This document shows positions 1 through 5,087 of a stretch of 6,079 bases of DNA, piece by piece (the first letter of the stretch is position 1; each line of letters starts with the position of its first letter). This DNA comes from an uncultured Lachnospiraceae bacterium (lineage in GTDB: Bacteria; Bacillota; Clostridia; Lachnospirales; Lachnospiraceae), in NCBI GenBank assembly GCA_905235345.1, contig CAJOLO010000194.1, positions 1-6,079 on the forward strand. Reading direction: 5' to 3'. Below the pieces are notes generated by a model. It did no database searches. It saw only the letters and a program-made list of their open reading frames with translations, and was not told where the DNA came from. A program made the position numbers and the translations under genes.

Positions 1-135
1 TCAGAAGTGGGAATTGGCTCTGAAAAATTTGATGTGATGGCTGAAGAAGCAGTCAGGACAAGTGGAATATCGAACAGATCTTATTATCCGTTGCAAAAAG
101 AAGATATCATAAATATATTTCAAATGTGTAAATAG
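1..135 (+). CDS. C-terminal fragment of probable iron-containing alcohol dehydrogenase
   Basis: Frame 1 is open from the window edge to a TAG at 133-135 and gives 44 residues, beginning SEVGIGSEKFDVMAEEAV and ending EDIINIFQMCK. The pattern 'IG-x-EKF-x-x-MAEEAV ... Y-x-PL-x-KEDI-x-x-IF-x-MC' is how group III iron-dependent alcohol dehydrogenases (butanol dehydrogenase and YqhD type) usually end: a helix containing MAE-A, then a PL-x-x-EDV/I-x-x-I/L helix. Such enzymes reduce aldehydes to alcohols with NAD(P)H in the cytoplasm, typically for fermentative redox balance. The metal-binding and NAD-binding regions lie upstream of the window and cannot be inspected, so the substrate is unknown. No intrinsic terminator is evident after the stop. 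The identification rests on a short tail only. Confidence 0.55.
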   Translation, partial: SEVGIGSEKFDVMAEEAVRTSGISNRSYYPLQKEDIINIFQMCK

Positions 136-266
136 TTTTGCCTGATATGGTAGCTGATTGTCTCATAACAGAAAGTGAAGGCTAGCGTAAAGTTTTTGTA
201 GGAAATTAGAAAAAAGAACAAGAGGTTGCAAACCTGTGTTAATATAATTGTGGCAATATGTGTTCA
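136..266. other. Non-coding stretch before the tandem repeats
   Basis: No convincing ORF or RNA gene is visible. A perfect TATAAT hexamer lies at 243-248, but no -35 hexamer sits at a suitable distance. A small inverted repeat AGGTT/AACCT with a 3-nt loop occupies 223-235 and has no T-tract after it. Positions 165-174 read ATAACAGAAA, the exact reverse complement of the first ten bases of the downstream repeat box. Positions 236-266 match the 31-bp repeat consensus at roughly 17 of 31 positions and could be a decayed fifth unit. Confidence 0.4.
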
Positions 267-390
267 TTTCTGTTATAGTGTAGGTGTTGTGTATTGATTT
301 CTGTTATAGTGTTAGTATTGTGTATTCGTTTCTGTTATAGTGTAGGTATTGTGTATTGATTTCTGTTATAGTGTTGGTATTGTGTATTAA
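267..390 (+). repeat. Four tandem 31-bp repeats with a TTTCTGTTATAGTG box
   Basis: The units are 267-297, 298-328, 329-359 and 360-390, head to tail with an exact 31-bp period. The first 14 bases, TTTCTGTTATAGTG, are identical in all four. The rest (consensus start TAGGTATTG, then TGTATTGA) varies at only a few positions. Units 1 and 3 share TAGG where units 2 and 4 have TTAG/TTGG, so the array may have grown by duplicating a two-unit block. A 31-bp period is close to three helical turns, so every box would face the same side of the DNA. No spacers and no CRISPR-like dyad are present. Confidence 0.95.
271..372 (+). promoter_or_regulatory. Repeated extended -10-like elements or operator boxes
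   Basis: Each repeat unit contains TGTTATAGT, which fits an extended -10 promoter element (TG-n-TATAAT with one mismatch). The TATAGT hexamers are at 274-279, 305-310, 336-341 and 367-372. I see no good -35 hexamer 16-18 bp upstream of any of them; TTGTGT in each unit is only about 12 bp away. They may be a set of phased extended -10 promoters for the membrane-protein gene at 549. Equally, the box may be a protein-binding site. The oppositely oriented copies at 165-174 and 506-515 favour a binding site. Confidence 0.4.
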
Positions 391-417
391 AGATATGTGA
401 ATCAATGTCATTTACCT

Positions 418-482
418 AAGCCTTCCCCCCTTTTGGGGGGGAAGGTGGCAGCAAATCAAAGATTTGCTGCCGGATGAGGGGC
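418..482. repeat. Dispersed double-hairpin palindromic element
   Basis: Two perfect hairpins lie back to back. The first pairs CCTTCCCCCC (421-430) with GGGGGGAAGG (436-445) around a 5-nt loop. The second pairs GGCAGCAAATC (447-457) with GATTTGCTGCC (461-471) around AAA. The boundaries read AAGCCTTCCCC at the left and CCGGATGAGGGG at the right. I recognise this arrangement (CCTTCCCC hairpin, AAGGTGGC, variable hairpin, GCC-GGATGAGGGG) as a short repeat scattered between genes of many gut Clostridia. That dispersal is recalled knowledge, not shown by this window. There is no T-tract, so it is not an ordinary intrinsic terminator. If the upstream boxes are promoters, both hairpins would lie in the leader of the 549 gene. 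Confidence 0.75.
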
Positions 483-505
483 GAGCTGAATAGATGTATA
501 TCTTT

Positions 506-515
506 TATAACAGAA
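506..515 (-). promoter_or_regulatory. Inverted copy of the repeat box
   Basis: TATAACAGAA is the exact reverse complement of TTCTGTTATA, the core of the 31-bp repeat box. It lies between the double-hairpin element and the Shine-Dalgarno of the membrane-protein gene. A second reverse-oriented copy, ATAACAGAAA, is at 165-174. Together they flank the array of four forward boxes. Confidence 0.4.
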
Positions 516-535
516 TCTGAAAACAGTTTGAGACA

Positions 536-542
536 AGGAAGG
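536..542 (+). promoter_or_regulatory. Shine-Dalgarno deciding the start at 549
   Basis: AGGAAGG lies 6 nt before the ATG at 549. The in-frame upstream ATG at 474 falls inside the right end (GGATGAGGGG) of the palindromic element and lacks a comparable Shine-Dalgarno sequence. The 25 residues it would add have no recognisable features. I therefore place the start at 549. Confidence 0.8.
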
Positions 543-548
543 TGCAAT

Positions 549-2477
549 ATGAGTTTGGGCAAACGAGATAATCATAAGGATAGAAGAGATAGAAAGTACA
601 GTTCGGATAATAATGCTTCCGGCAAGATGAACGCAGGAAGTATTATGGCAGCGCTGCTCATCTCTGTAATATGGCTTTTCGTTAATTATTATATCAATTA
701 TCCGGCTATAAATGTGCAAAGTACAGAGTTCTGGGAGTGGCTGACCTTCAATTCTGTTATAGTGACACTTGTGTTCATATTCTGTGGAATTATAGGCAGA
801 CGTGATAAAGGTGGGAATATTGCAAACTCTGTCAGGGTGAATGTGGAATTCTTCTTTAAGAGAAAGGGAAAATTTCAGATAATATTGCTCTTTCTGATTC
901 CGATATTCTGTTTTCTTGTTATCGTATTTGGCCATCTTGCCGGGTCGCCCATATTTAATGCAAAGAAATATGCAAATCTTTTGAAGGTTGAGGAAAGAGA
1001 TTTCGTTGAAGATATTCCGGAGTCGGAGAATGTAGATAATATAGCACTTATGGATACTAATAGTGCAAGGATATTCGGTGACAGAAAGATAGGTTCTCTT
1101 TCGGATGTTGTAAGTCAGTTCGAGGTCGAGAACGCATATACACAGATCAATATTGATAATAAACCGATGAAGGTGGCTAACCTGAAATATGCGGATTTCT
1201 TCAAGTACCTAAGTAATAAGAGTGATGGTATCCCGGGATATATCACTGTCAATCCGGTGGATTCTACGGCGAAGTATGTTAAACTTGAAAAGGGAATGAA
1301 GTATGTTCCTTCAGGTTATTTTAATGATAAGATCATGCGCCATGTACAGATGAGTAATCCGACTAAGATTATTGAAGGCTGTTATTTTGAGGTGATGGAT
1401 GACGGAACCCCATGTTATATATGCCCTGTGCTTCATGCGAGGATAGGACTTTTCGGAGGAATGGATGTTAAAGGTGCGGTAATCTGTGATCCGGTGACAG
1501 GAGATATGCAGTATTATGATGTGGCTGACATTCCGACCTGGGTAGACAGAGTATATGACGGAGAGATTTTGGAGAAAAAGTATAATTGGCACGGGATATA
1601 TTCGAAGGGCTATTGGAATAGTATTGTCGGACAGAAGGGGTGTGTCCAGACCACGGATGATTACGGATATAAGACAATCGAGGATGACGTGTGGATATAT
1701 ACGGGTGTGACATCAGTTACCGGTGACGCCTCTAATATAGGTTTTGTAATGATCAATCAGAGAACTTCGGAAGCCAGATATTATGCAATATCCGGTGCGG
1801 AGGAATATTCGGCAATGGCATCTGCTGAAGGTGAGGTGCAGGAGAAGAATTATACGGCATCTTTTCCGAGTTTAATAAATGTGGATGGAAATCCTACTTA
1901 TATTATGGTTCTGGTTGATAATGGCGGGCTTGTTAAAATGTATGCTATGGTCAATGTGGAGCAGTATAATATTGTTGCCACAGGTGAGTCTCAGAGTGAG
2001 GTCTTTGCAAAATACAGAAAACTGTTAAAGAGCGAAGGTATTAGCGGTGGAGGAAATGCAGAGAATGAAGACGGTGCCGGAGATACGGTGGAAGAGGTAT
2101 CATTTGTCGTAAAAGATATTCAATATGTGACCACGGGTGGTGAGACATATGTATATATCAAGGATGACGAGGGCAATGTGTATAAGCAGGCATTTGCAGA
2201 GGATGAGAATATAATATTTATCTCAGTGGGAGATAAGGTGAAAATGACCTGTGAGAAGTCTGACGACAGTGATATTATGCAGATTATTTATGTAGAGAAA
2301 GGCACAGCTACACATGGTGATGACCGGGGAGATGATTTGACCACAGTCAATATTGAGAATGAGGAACCGGAAGACGGGCAGGAAGAGATGTCACGAGATA
2401 AAGATGTGGAAGATGGTGCCGGGGAAATGTCTGTAGATAATGAAGATGAGAATGAGAATTTGTCTATAGATAATTAA
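549..2477 (+). CDS. Conserved three-TM membrane protein with large extracellular domain
   Basis: This 642-residue protein starts with a charged, Lys/Arg-rich segment (1-28). Three hydrophobic spans follow at about 31-50, 65-83 and 108-130. Positive charges before TM1, after TM2 (GRRDKGG) and before TM3 (FKRKGKF) predict an inside N-terminus and an extracellular C-terminal part. Residues 135-500 form a long soluble domain rich in conserved-looking aromatic/glycine blocks, such as RIFGDRKIGSL, ARIGLFGGMDVKGAV, IPTWVDRVYDGE, GVTSVTGDASNIGF and MVNVEQYNIVATG. Residues 515-582 look like a small beta-barrel or OB-like domain, and 583-642 is an acidic low-complexity tail. I recall similar proteins in Lachnospiraceae but know no function, and no catalytic motif is apparent. 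An envelope or cell-surface role is inference from topology. The frame resumes after the stop for 15 codons (see 2478-2525). Confidence 0.85.
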   Translation: MSLGKRDNHKDRRDRKYSSDNNASGKMNAGSIMAALLISVIWLFVNYYINYPAINVQSTEFWEWLTFNSVIVTLVFIFCGIIGRRDKGGNIANSVRVNVEFFFKRKGKFQIILLFLIPIFCFLVIVFGHLAGSPIFNAKKYANLLKVEERDFVEDIPESENVDNIALMDTNSARIFGDRKIGSLSDVVSQFEVENAYTQINIDNKPMKVANLKYADFFKYLSNKSDGIPGYITVNPVDSTAKYVKLEKGMKYVPSGYFNDKIMRHVQMSNPTKIIEGCYFEVMDDGTPCYICPVLHARIGLFGGMDVKGAVICDPVTGDMQYYDVADIPTWVDRVYDGEILEKKYNWHGIYSKGYWNSIVGQKGCVQTTDDYGYKTIEDDVWIYTGVTSVTGDASNIGFVMINQRTSEARYYAISGAEEYSAMASAEGEVQEKNYTASFPSLINVDGNPTYIMVLVDNGGLVKMYAMVNVEQYNIVATGESQSEVFAKYRKLLKSEGISGGGNAENEDGAGDTVEEVSFVVKDIQYVTTGGETYVYIKDDEGNVYKQAFAEDENIIFISVGDKVKMTCEKSDDSDIMQIIYVEKGTATHGDDRGDDLTTVNIENEEPEDGQEEMSRDKDVEDGAGEMSVDNEDENENLSIDN

Positions 2478-2525
2478 GCCGGAGCGGACAAAGAAGATAA
2501 ACCGGATACAGAGAGTATTGACTGA
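2478..2525 (+). other. In-frame continuation of the acidic tail beyond the stop
   Basis: Directly after the TAA at 2475-2477 the same frame reads AGADKEDKPDTESID before a TGA at 2523-2525. Its composition (Asp, Glu, Lys, Gly-Ala) matches the preceding tail, which carries EDGAG twice (about residues 507-511 and 621-625). The simplest reading is that an ancestral C-terminus ended at 2525 and the TAA is a recent truncation. A base error or readthrough cannot be excluded. Confidence 0.4.
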
Positions 2526-2589
2526 TTAAGAGACAGAAGATATCATTGTTCACTGCCGTAGATGAAGATGTCCGGCATGTAATAATAAA

Positions 2590-2618
2590 TTGACCGCAGA
2601 TAACATTGAACGTATGTT
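2590..2618 (+). promoter_or_regulatory. Candidate sigma-A promoter for tatD
   Basis: TTGACC at 2590-2595 and TATGTT at 2613-2618 are separated by exactly 17 bp, giving good -35 and moderate -10 hexamers. Transcription would start near 2625, about 30 nt before the tatD ATG, leaving room for the Shine-Dalgarno GGAAGGGA (2638-2645). No terminator lies between the upstream gene and tatD, so readthrough from upstream is also possible. Confidence 0.4.
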
Positions 2619-2655
2619 GAGCAGACGGACTAAGGATGGAAGGGAATAAAGATTT

Positions 2656-3429
2656 ATGAAGATTTTCGATACGCATGCACATTATGATGATGAGGCATTT
2701 GACGAGGACAGAGATGAGCTGCTTAAGAATGTCAACGCTATGGGTGTTGAACATATAGTGGATATAGCATGCTCAATGGATTCGTCAAGAAAGATGCCTG
2801 ATTTTATCAAAGCGTATGATTATATGTACGGAACAGTGGGAGTGCATCCTGATGATGTTTTGGAGTTGACATATGCAGATATTGATGAATTAAAGAAACT
2901 GACAGGCGAGGATAAGATAATTGCTATTGGAGAGATAGGTCTTGATTATCACTATGACGGAATTGATAAGGAGAATCAGAAGAAATGGTTTGCGGCACAG
3001 CTTGACATTGCTAAGGAGCTAAAGCTTCCTATTTCGATACATAGCAGAGATGCTGCTAAAGATACGTTAGATATAATGAGGTCAGAGCATGCTGAGAATA
3101 TTCATGGAGTGATGCATTGTTTCGGATATGGCGTGGAGATGGCAAGAGAGTATCTTAATATGGGCTATTATCTTGGCATAGGCGGTGTGGTGACATTTAA
3201 GAACGGAAGAAAGCTTAAAGAGGTAGTGGAATACGCACCTCTTGACAGACTTGTGTTAGAGACGGATTGCCCGTATCTGGCTCCGGTGCCGTTTCGTGGT
3301 AAACGCAATGATTCGAGTAATCTCACCTATGTGGCCGAGGAGATTGCCGGACTTAAGGGAATTCCGGTAGAGCAGGTGTACGAAACGACATACGCTAATG
3401 CACTTGAATTATACCATATTGCTGATTAG
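2656..3429 (+). CDS. tatD: TatD-family metal-dependent DNase/hydrolase
   Basis: The 257-residue product has the full-length TatD (YcfH/YabD) TIM-barrel with its divalent-metal ligands. These are the HxH pair His7/His9 in FDTHAHYDD, Glu93 in GEIGLDYHY, His129 in ISIHSRDA, His154 in MHCFGYG and Asp204 in ETDCPYLAP. His64 in VGVHPDD and the closing NALELYHI helix are also typical. TatD proteins are cytoplasmic metal-dependent nucleases/phosphoesterases acting on DNA 3' ends, and have been linked to DNA repair and D-aminoacyl-tRNA or nucleic-acid processing; the exact substrate here is not predictable. The start is supported by GGAAGGGA 10 nt upstream. In many Firmicutes tatD is followed by rnmV and rsmA; here rsmA follows after a 407-bp gap without rnmV. 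Confidence 0.96.
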   Translation: MKIFDTHAHYDDEAFDEDRDELLKNVNAMGVEHIVDIACSMDSSRKMPDFIKAYDYMYGTVGVHPDDVLELTYADIDELKKLTGEDKIIAIGEIGLDYHYDGIDKENQKKWFAAQLDIAKELKLPISIHSRDAAKDTLDIMRSEHAENIHGVMHCFGYGVEMAREYLNMGYYLGIGGVVTFKNGRKLKEVVEYAPLDRLVLETDCPYLAPVPFRGKRNDSSNLTYVAEEIAGLKGIPVEQVYETTYANALELYHIAD

Positions 3430-3433
3430 ATAA

Positions 3434-3491
3434 GTTTTGGCTGTTTGTTGAAGGTAATAAACTGTCAGATTAGTATATGATTCGCCAAAAC
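3434..3491. repeat. 8-bp inverted repeat after tatD
   Basis: GTTTTGGC (3434-3441) and GCCAAAAC (3484-3491) are perfect reverse complements separated by 42 nt, starting 5 bases after the tatD stop. A second short dyad, CCAATA/TATTGG (3491-3496 and 3516-3521), follows. Neither has a T-tract, so they are not typical intrinsic terminators. They may be structure in the tatD-rsmA intercistronic RNA. Confidence 0.4.
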
Positions 3492-3620
3492 CAATAAACT
3501 ATATTGCATTTATCGTATTGGCATCCACAGACAGCAAGAGTTCCGGGAATATGCGGTGTTTTGTATGACATCTGGGAGGAAATTAGAGTTTCTTGGTATC
3601 CCGCTAATATTCCCAGCGGA

Positions 3621-3642
3621 TGCCGGACAAGGATGTCCGGCA
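3621..3642 (+). promoter_or_regulatory. Hairpin with CsrA-type GGA loop
   Basis: TGCCGGACA (3621-3629) pairs perfectly with TGTCCGGCA (3634-3642) around the tetraloop AGGA. Read as RNA, ACAAGGAUGU exactly fits the last ten positions of the in-vitro-selected CsrA site RUACARGGAUGU, including presentation of GGA in the loop closed by ACA/UGU. Binding is inferred from the motif; whether this genome encodes CsrA is not visible here. Confidence 0.45.
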
Positions 3643-3675
3643 GGTGCAACGGCGACAGGAGGTCGACTTTGCACC
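3643..3675 (+). promoter_or_regulatory. Second apical hairpin with GGA in its loop
   Basis: GGTGCAA (3643-3649) pairs with TTGCACC (3669-3675). Inside it, CGAC (3653-3656) pairs with GTCG (3662-3665) around the loop AGGAG (3657-3661). This is the second adjacent hairpin showing an AGGA loop; the two GGA triplets are 27 nt apart. The match to the CsrA consensus is weaker than in the first hairpin. AGGAGG here is also a Shine-Dalgarno-like string, but no start codon with a sensible ORF follows. Confidence 0.35.
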
Positions 3676-3836
3676 GTGCCGCGTACGGTAAGAGAACTTA
3701 TCCGGGATACTTAGAAACTCTTATTTACGTACAGTAGGAATACAAAACACTGTATATTCCCGGAACTCTTGCGTCCGTCATAAGCCACTCATAAAACTTA
3801 ACTAAACAGCAATCACTTTCAGAAAGGAATATTGAG

Positions 3837-4697
3837 ATGGAGAAACTGAGTAACCCACAAGTAACAATTGCGACAATAAAGAAATATGATTTTGCATTTC
3901 AGAAGAAGTTCGGTCAGAATTTTCTGATAGATGAGCATGTACTTAATAAGATAATTGCAGCGGCGGGAGTGACTAAGGATGATATGGTGCTTGAGATTGG
4001 TCCGGGTTTTGGAACGATGACCCAGTATCTGGCAGAGACCGCAAGGGAGGTCGTTGCAGTTGAAATCGATAAGGCACTTATACCTGTTCTTAACGAAACA
4101 CTTGCTGATTATGATAATGTTACGATAATCAATGATGATATATTGAAGGTGGATATAGAGAAACTTGTGCATGAGCGTAACGACGGAAGACCTGTTAAGG
4201 TGGTGGCGAATCTTCCTTATTACATTACAACGCCGATAATCATGGGACTTTTGGAAAATCATGTTCCGGTAGATAATATAACTGTTATGGTGCAGAAGGA
4301 GGTCGCGGAAAGGATGCAGGCCGGTCCCGGCACAAAGGACTATGGAGCATTGTCTCTGGCTGTACAGTATTACGCTGAACCGTATATTGCGGCAAATGTA
4401 CCGCCGAATTGTTTTATTCCGAGACCTAATGTGGGATCTGCAGTTATAAGGCTTAATCTTTTTGAGAAACCTCCGGTGGAGGTTAAAGATGAGAAGTTTA
4501 TGTTTCAGATTATCAGGGCATCTTTCAATCAGAGGAGAAAGACACTACAGAACAGTGTGGTAAATGGAGGGGTTCCGGTCACGAAGGAACAGATAATTAA
4601 GGCACTTAATGATATGGGATTGTCGGAAAGTATAAGGGGAGAGGCACTTTCACTTGAACAGTTTGCAAAGCTTTCCAATCTTTTGTCATATATATAA
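3837..4697 (+). CDS. rsmA: 16S rRNA dimethyladenosine(1518/1519) transferase RsmA/KsgA
   Basis: This 286-residue enzyme has the normal family length. It transfers four methyl groups from SAM to two adjacent adenines in the 3'-terminal helix of 16S rRNA during late 30S maturation; loss of activity classically gives kasugamycin resistance. Visible motifs are the N-terminal KKFGQNFL (23-30), SAM motif I EIGPGFG (53-59), the acidic end of strand 2 VAVEIDK (Glu76), the adenine-contacting DD pair (100-101), catalytic motif IV NLPYY (125-129), the FIPRPNVGSAV block (193-203) and ASFNQRRKTLQN (228-239). AAAGGA lies 8 nt before the ATG, supporting this start. The gene follows tatD in the usual Firmicute order but without rnmV, and its upstream region carries the 3527-3778 foldback. 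No residue expected for activity is missing. Confidence 0.97.
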   Translation: MEKLSNPQVTIATIKKYDFAFQKKFGQNFLIDEHVLNKIIAAAGVTKDDMVLEIGPGFGTMTQYLAETAREVVAVEIDKALIPVLNETLADYDNVTIINDDILKVDIEKLVHERNDGRPVKVVANLPYYITTPIIMGLLENHVPVDNITVMVQKEVAERMQAGPGTKDYGALSLAVQYYAEPYIAANVPPNCFIPRPNVGSAVIRLNLFEKPPVEVKDEKFMFQIIRASFNQRRKTLQNSVVNGGVPVTKEQIIKALNDMGLSESIRGEALSLEQFAKLSNLLSYI

Positions 4698-4757
4698 ATT
4701 ATATAGTATGTCAGATGGTATATGATTAAAGACATAAGCAATGACTGATAAAGTCGC

Positions 4758-4787
4758 TTGTCACGTTTTTTACGCTATCAATATAGA
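4758..4787 (+). promoter_or_regulatory. Candidate promoter after rsmA
   Basis: TTGTCA (4758-4763) and TATAGA (4782-4787) are 18 bp apart, matching the sigma-A hexamers at five and four of six positions. The predicted start near 4794 lies just before the hairpin at 4791-4811 and some 25 nt before the intrinsic terminator. The unit would thus yield an RNA of about 65 nt, or a leader that terminates before the small ORF at 4878. Confidence 0.35.
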
Positions 4788-4790
4788 GTA

Positions 4791-4811
4791 AAGAACACTG
4801 GGAACGTTCTT
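4791..4811 (+). other. Small hairpin upstream of the terminator
   Basis: AAGAAC (4791-4796) and GTTCTT (4806-4811) are perfect reverse complements around a 9-nt loop. With the terminator stem only 6 nt further on, this gives a two-hairpin leader. I found no convincing alternative antiterminator pairing and no known riboswitch core. Confidence 0.4.
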
Positions 4812-4817
4812 CGACAT

Positions 4818-4860
4818 GGCGTTATGAGTAGAGGTACTTGTAACGCCTGTTTTTTGTTTT
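4818..4860 (+). terminator. Strong intrinsic terminator
   Basis: GGCGTTATGAGTA (4818-4830) pairs with TACTTGTAACGCC (4835-4847) as a 13-bp stem with two central G-U wobbles and a GAGG tetraloop. The run TGTTTTTTGTTTT follows at 4848-4860. This is the first clear Rho-independent terminator downstream of rsmA and probably ends the tatD-rsmA transcript. It may also act on the short transcript predicted from 4758-4787. The opposite strand has no T-tract in the right place, so it acts on + strand transcription only. Confidence 0.88.
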
Positions 4861-4877
4861 AGCAGGAGATGAATATA

Positions 4878-4928
4878 ATGAAAGCTGATATAAAGAATGA
4901 CAAAAAGCAAAGAATGGTTACTTTTTAA
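4878..4928 (+). CDS. 16-codon small ORF with good Shine-Dalgarno
   Basis: AGGAG at 4864-4868 sits 9 nt before an ATG at 4878. The ORF reads MKADIKNDKKQRMVTF and ends at TAA 4926-4928. An in-frame ATG at 4869 overlaps the spacer and is too close to the Shine-Dalgarno. The peptide is short, basic and hydrophilic, and I recognise nothing in it. It could be a genuine small protein, a leader peptide, or the surviving 5' end of a decayed gene: one extra T in the run at 4922-4926 would carry the frame on only to a TAA seven codons later. Coding evidence is limited to the ribosome site. Confidence 0.25.
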   Translation: MKADIKNDKKQRMVTF

Positions 4929-5087
4929 TGTATATATATTTGGAATAATTACATAGACGTCTGCATAGAATTATAGACAGATAATGTAGTCTGCATACCT
5001 ATACCCGTGTAGTAAGGAAAGTTGGAAAATGCTGGTGTGACAGGTTGGGCAGACTTAAGAAAAGTATATAAGGAGTGTGTGGGACAA
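4929..5087. other. AT-rich non-coding stretch before the last gene
   Basis: No ORF, RNA gene or convincing promoter is visible. GTCTGCATA occurs twice, 30 bp apart (4959-4967 and 4989-4997), and ATAGAC twice, 20 bp apart. Repeats this short are not significant by themselves in AT-rich DNA. AAGGAG at 5070-5075 is the ribosome site of the gene that follows. Confidence 0.5.

Larger units (their letters stand above)
3527..3778 (+). ncRNA. Large foldback: candidate structured RNA or MITE-like element
   Basis: The outer arms 3534-3566 and 3740-3772 pair over 33 consecutive positions with only two G-U wobbles. They extend by a 6-bp end stem (3527-3532 with 3773-3778, one mismatch) across a single bulged A. 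After a symmetric 19 x 19 nt internal loop, half of which can still pair and which contains several G-A oppositions, a second stem (3586-3603 with 3703-3720) follows in the same register, with one U-U mismatch and one G-U. The apex holds three short hairpins (3621-3642, 3643-3675, about 3677-3690). In the stems the near-pairs are G-U when read on the + strand and would be A-C on the other, which favours a + strand RNA. No T-tract follows. It could also be a MITE, although no target-site duplication is obvious. I cannot match it to a named RNA family. Confidence 0.6.

Noticed and set aside
267..390. CRISPR array
   Set aside because: The units are contiguous with no spacers, and the repeat has no dyad symmetry typical of CRISPR repeats.
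421..471. Intrinsic terminator for the alcohol dehydrogenase gene
   Set aside because: The hairpins are strong but no T-tract follows on either strand, and the flanks fit the dispersed repeat element better.
474..548. N-terminal extension of the membrane protein from ATG 474
   Set aside because: The ATG belongs to the conserved end of the palindromic element, has no good Shine-Dalgarno, and a much better start with AGGAAGG lies at 549.
2550..2577. Possible relic of the foldback's apical hairpin upstream of tatD (shared GATGTCCGGCA at 2567-2577 and 3632-3642)
   Set aside because: An 11-base self-match is expected by chance a few times in 6 kb, and the flanking sequence is not similar.
3504..3737. 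77-codon + strand ORF inside the tatD-rsmA gap
   Set aside because: It lies almost wholly within the foldback element, has no good ribosome site, an unusual composition and no recognisable domain.
4741..4860. Known riboswitch or T-box before the small ORF
   Set aside because: No recognisable aptamer core, T-box sequence or antiterminator pairing could be found.
4953..4997. Direct repeats GTCTGCATA and ATAGAC as an operator
   Set aside because: They are too short and AT-rich to distinguish from chance; no dyad or promoter is associated.
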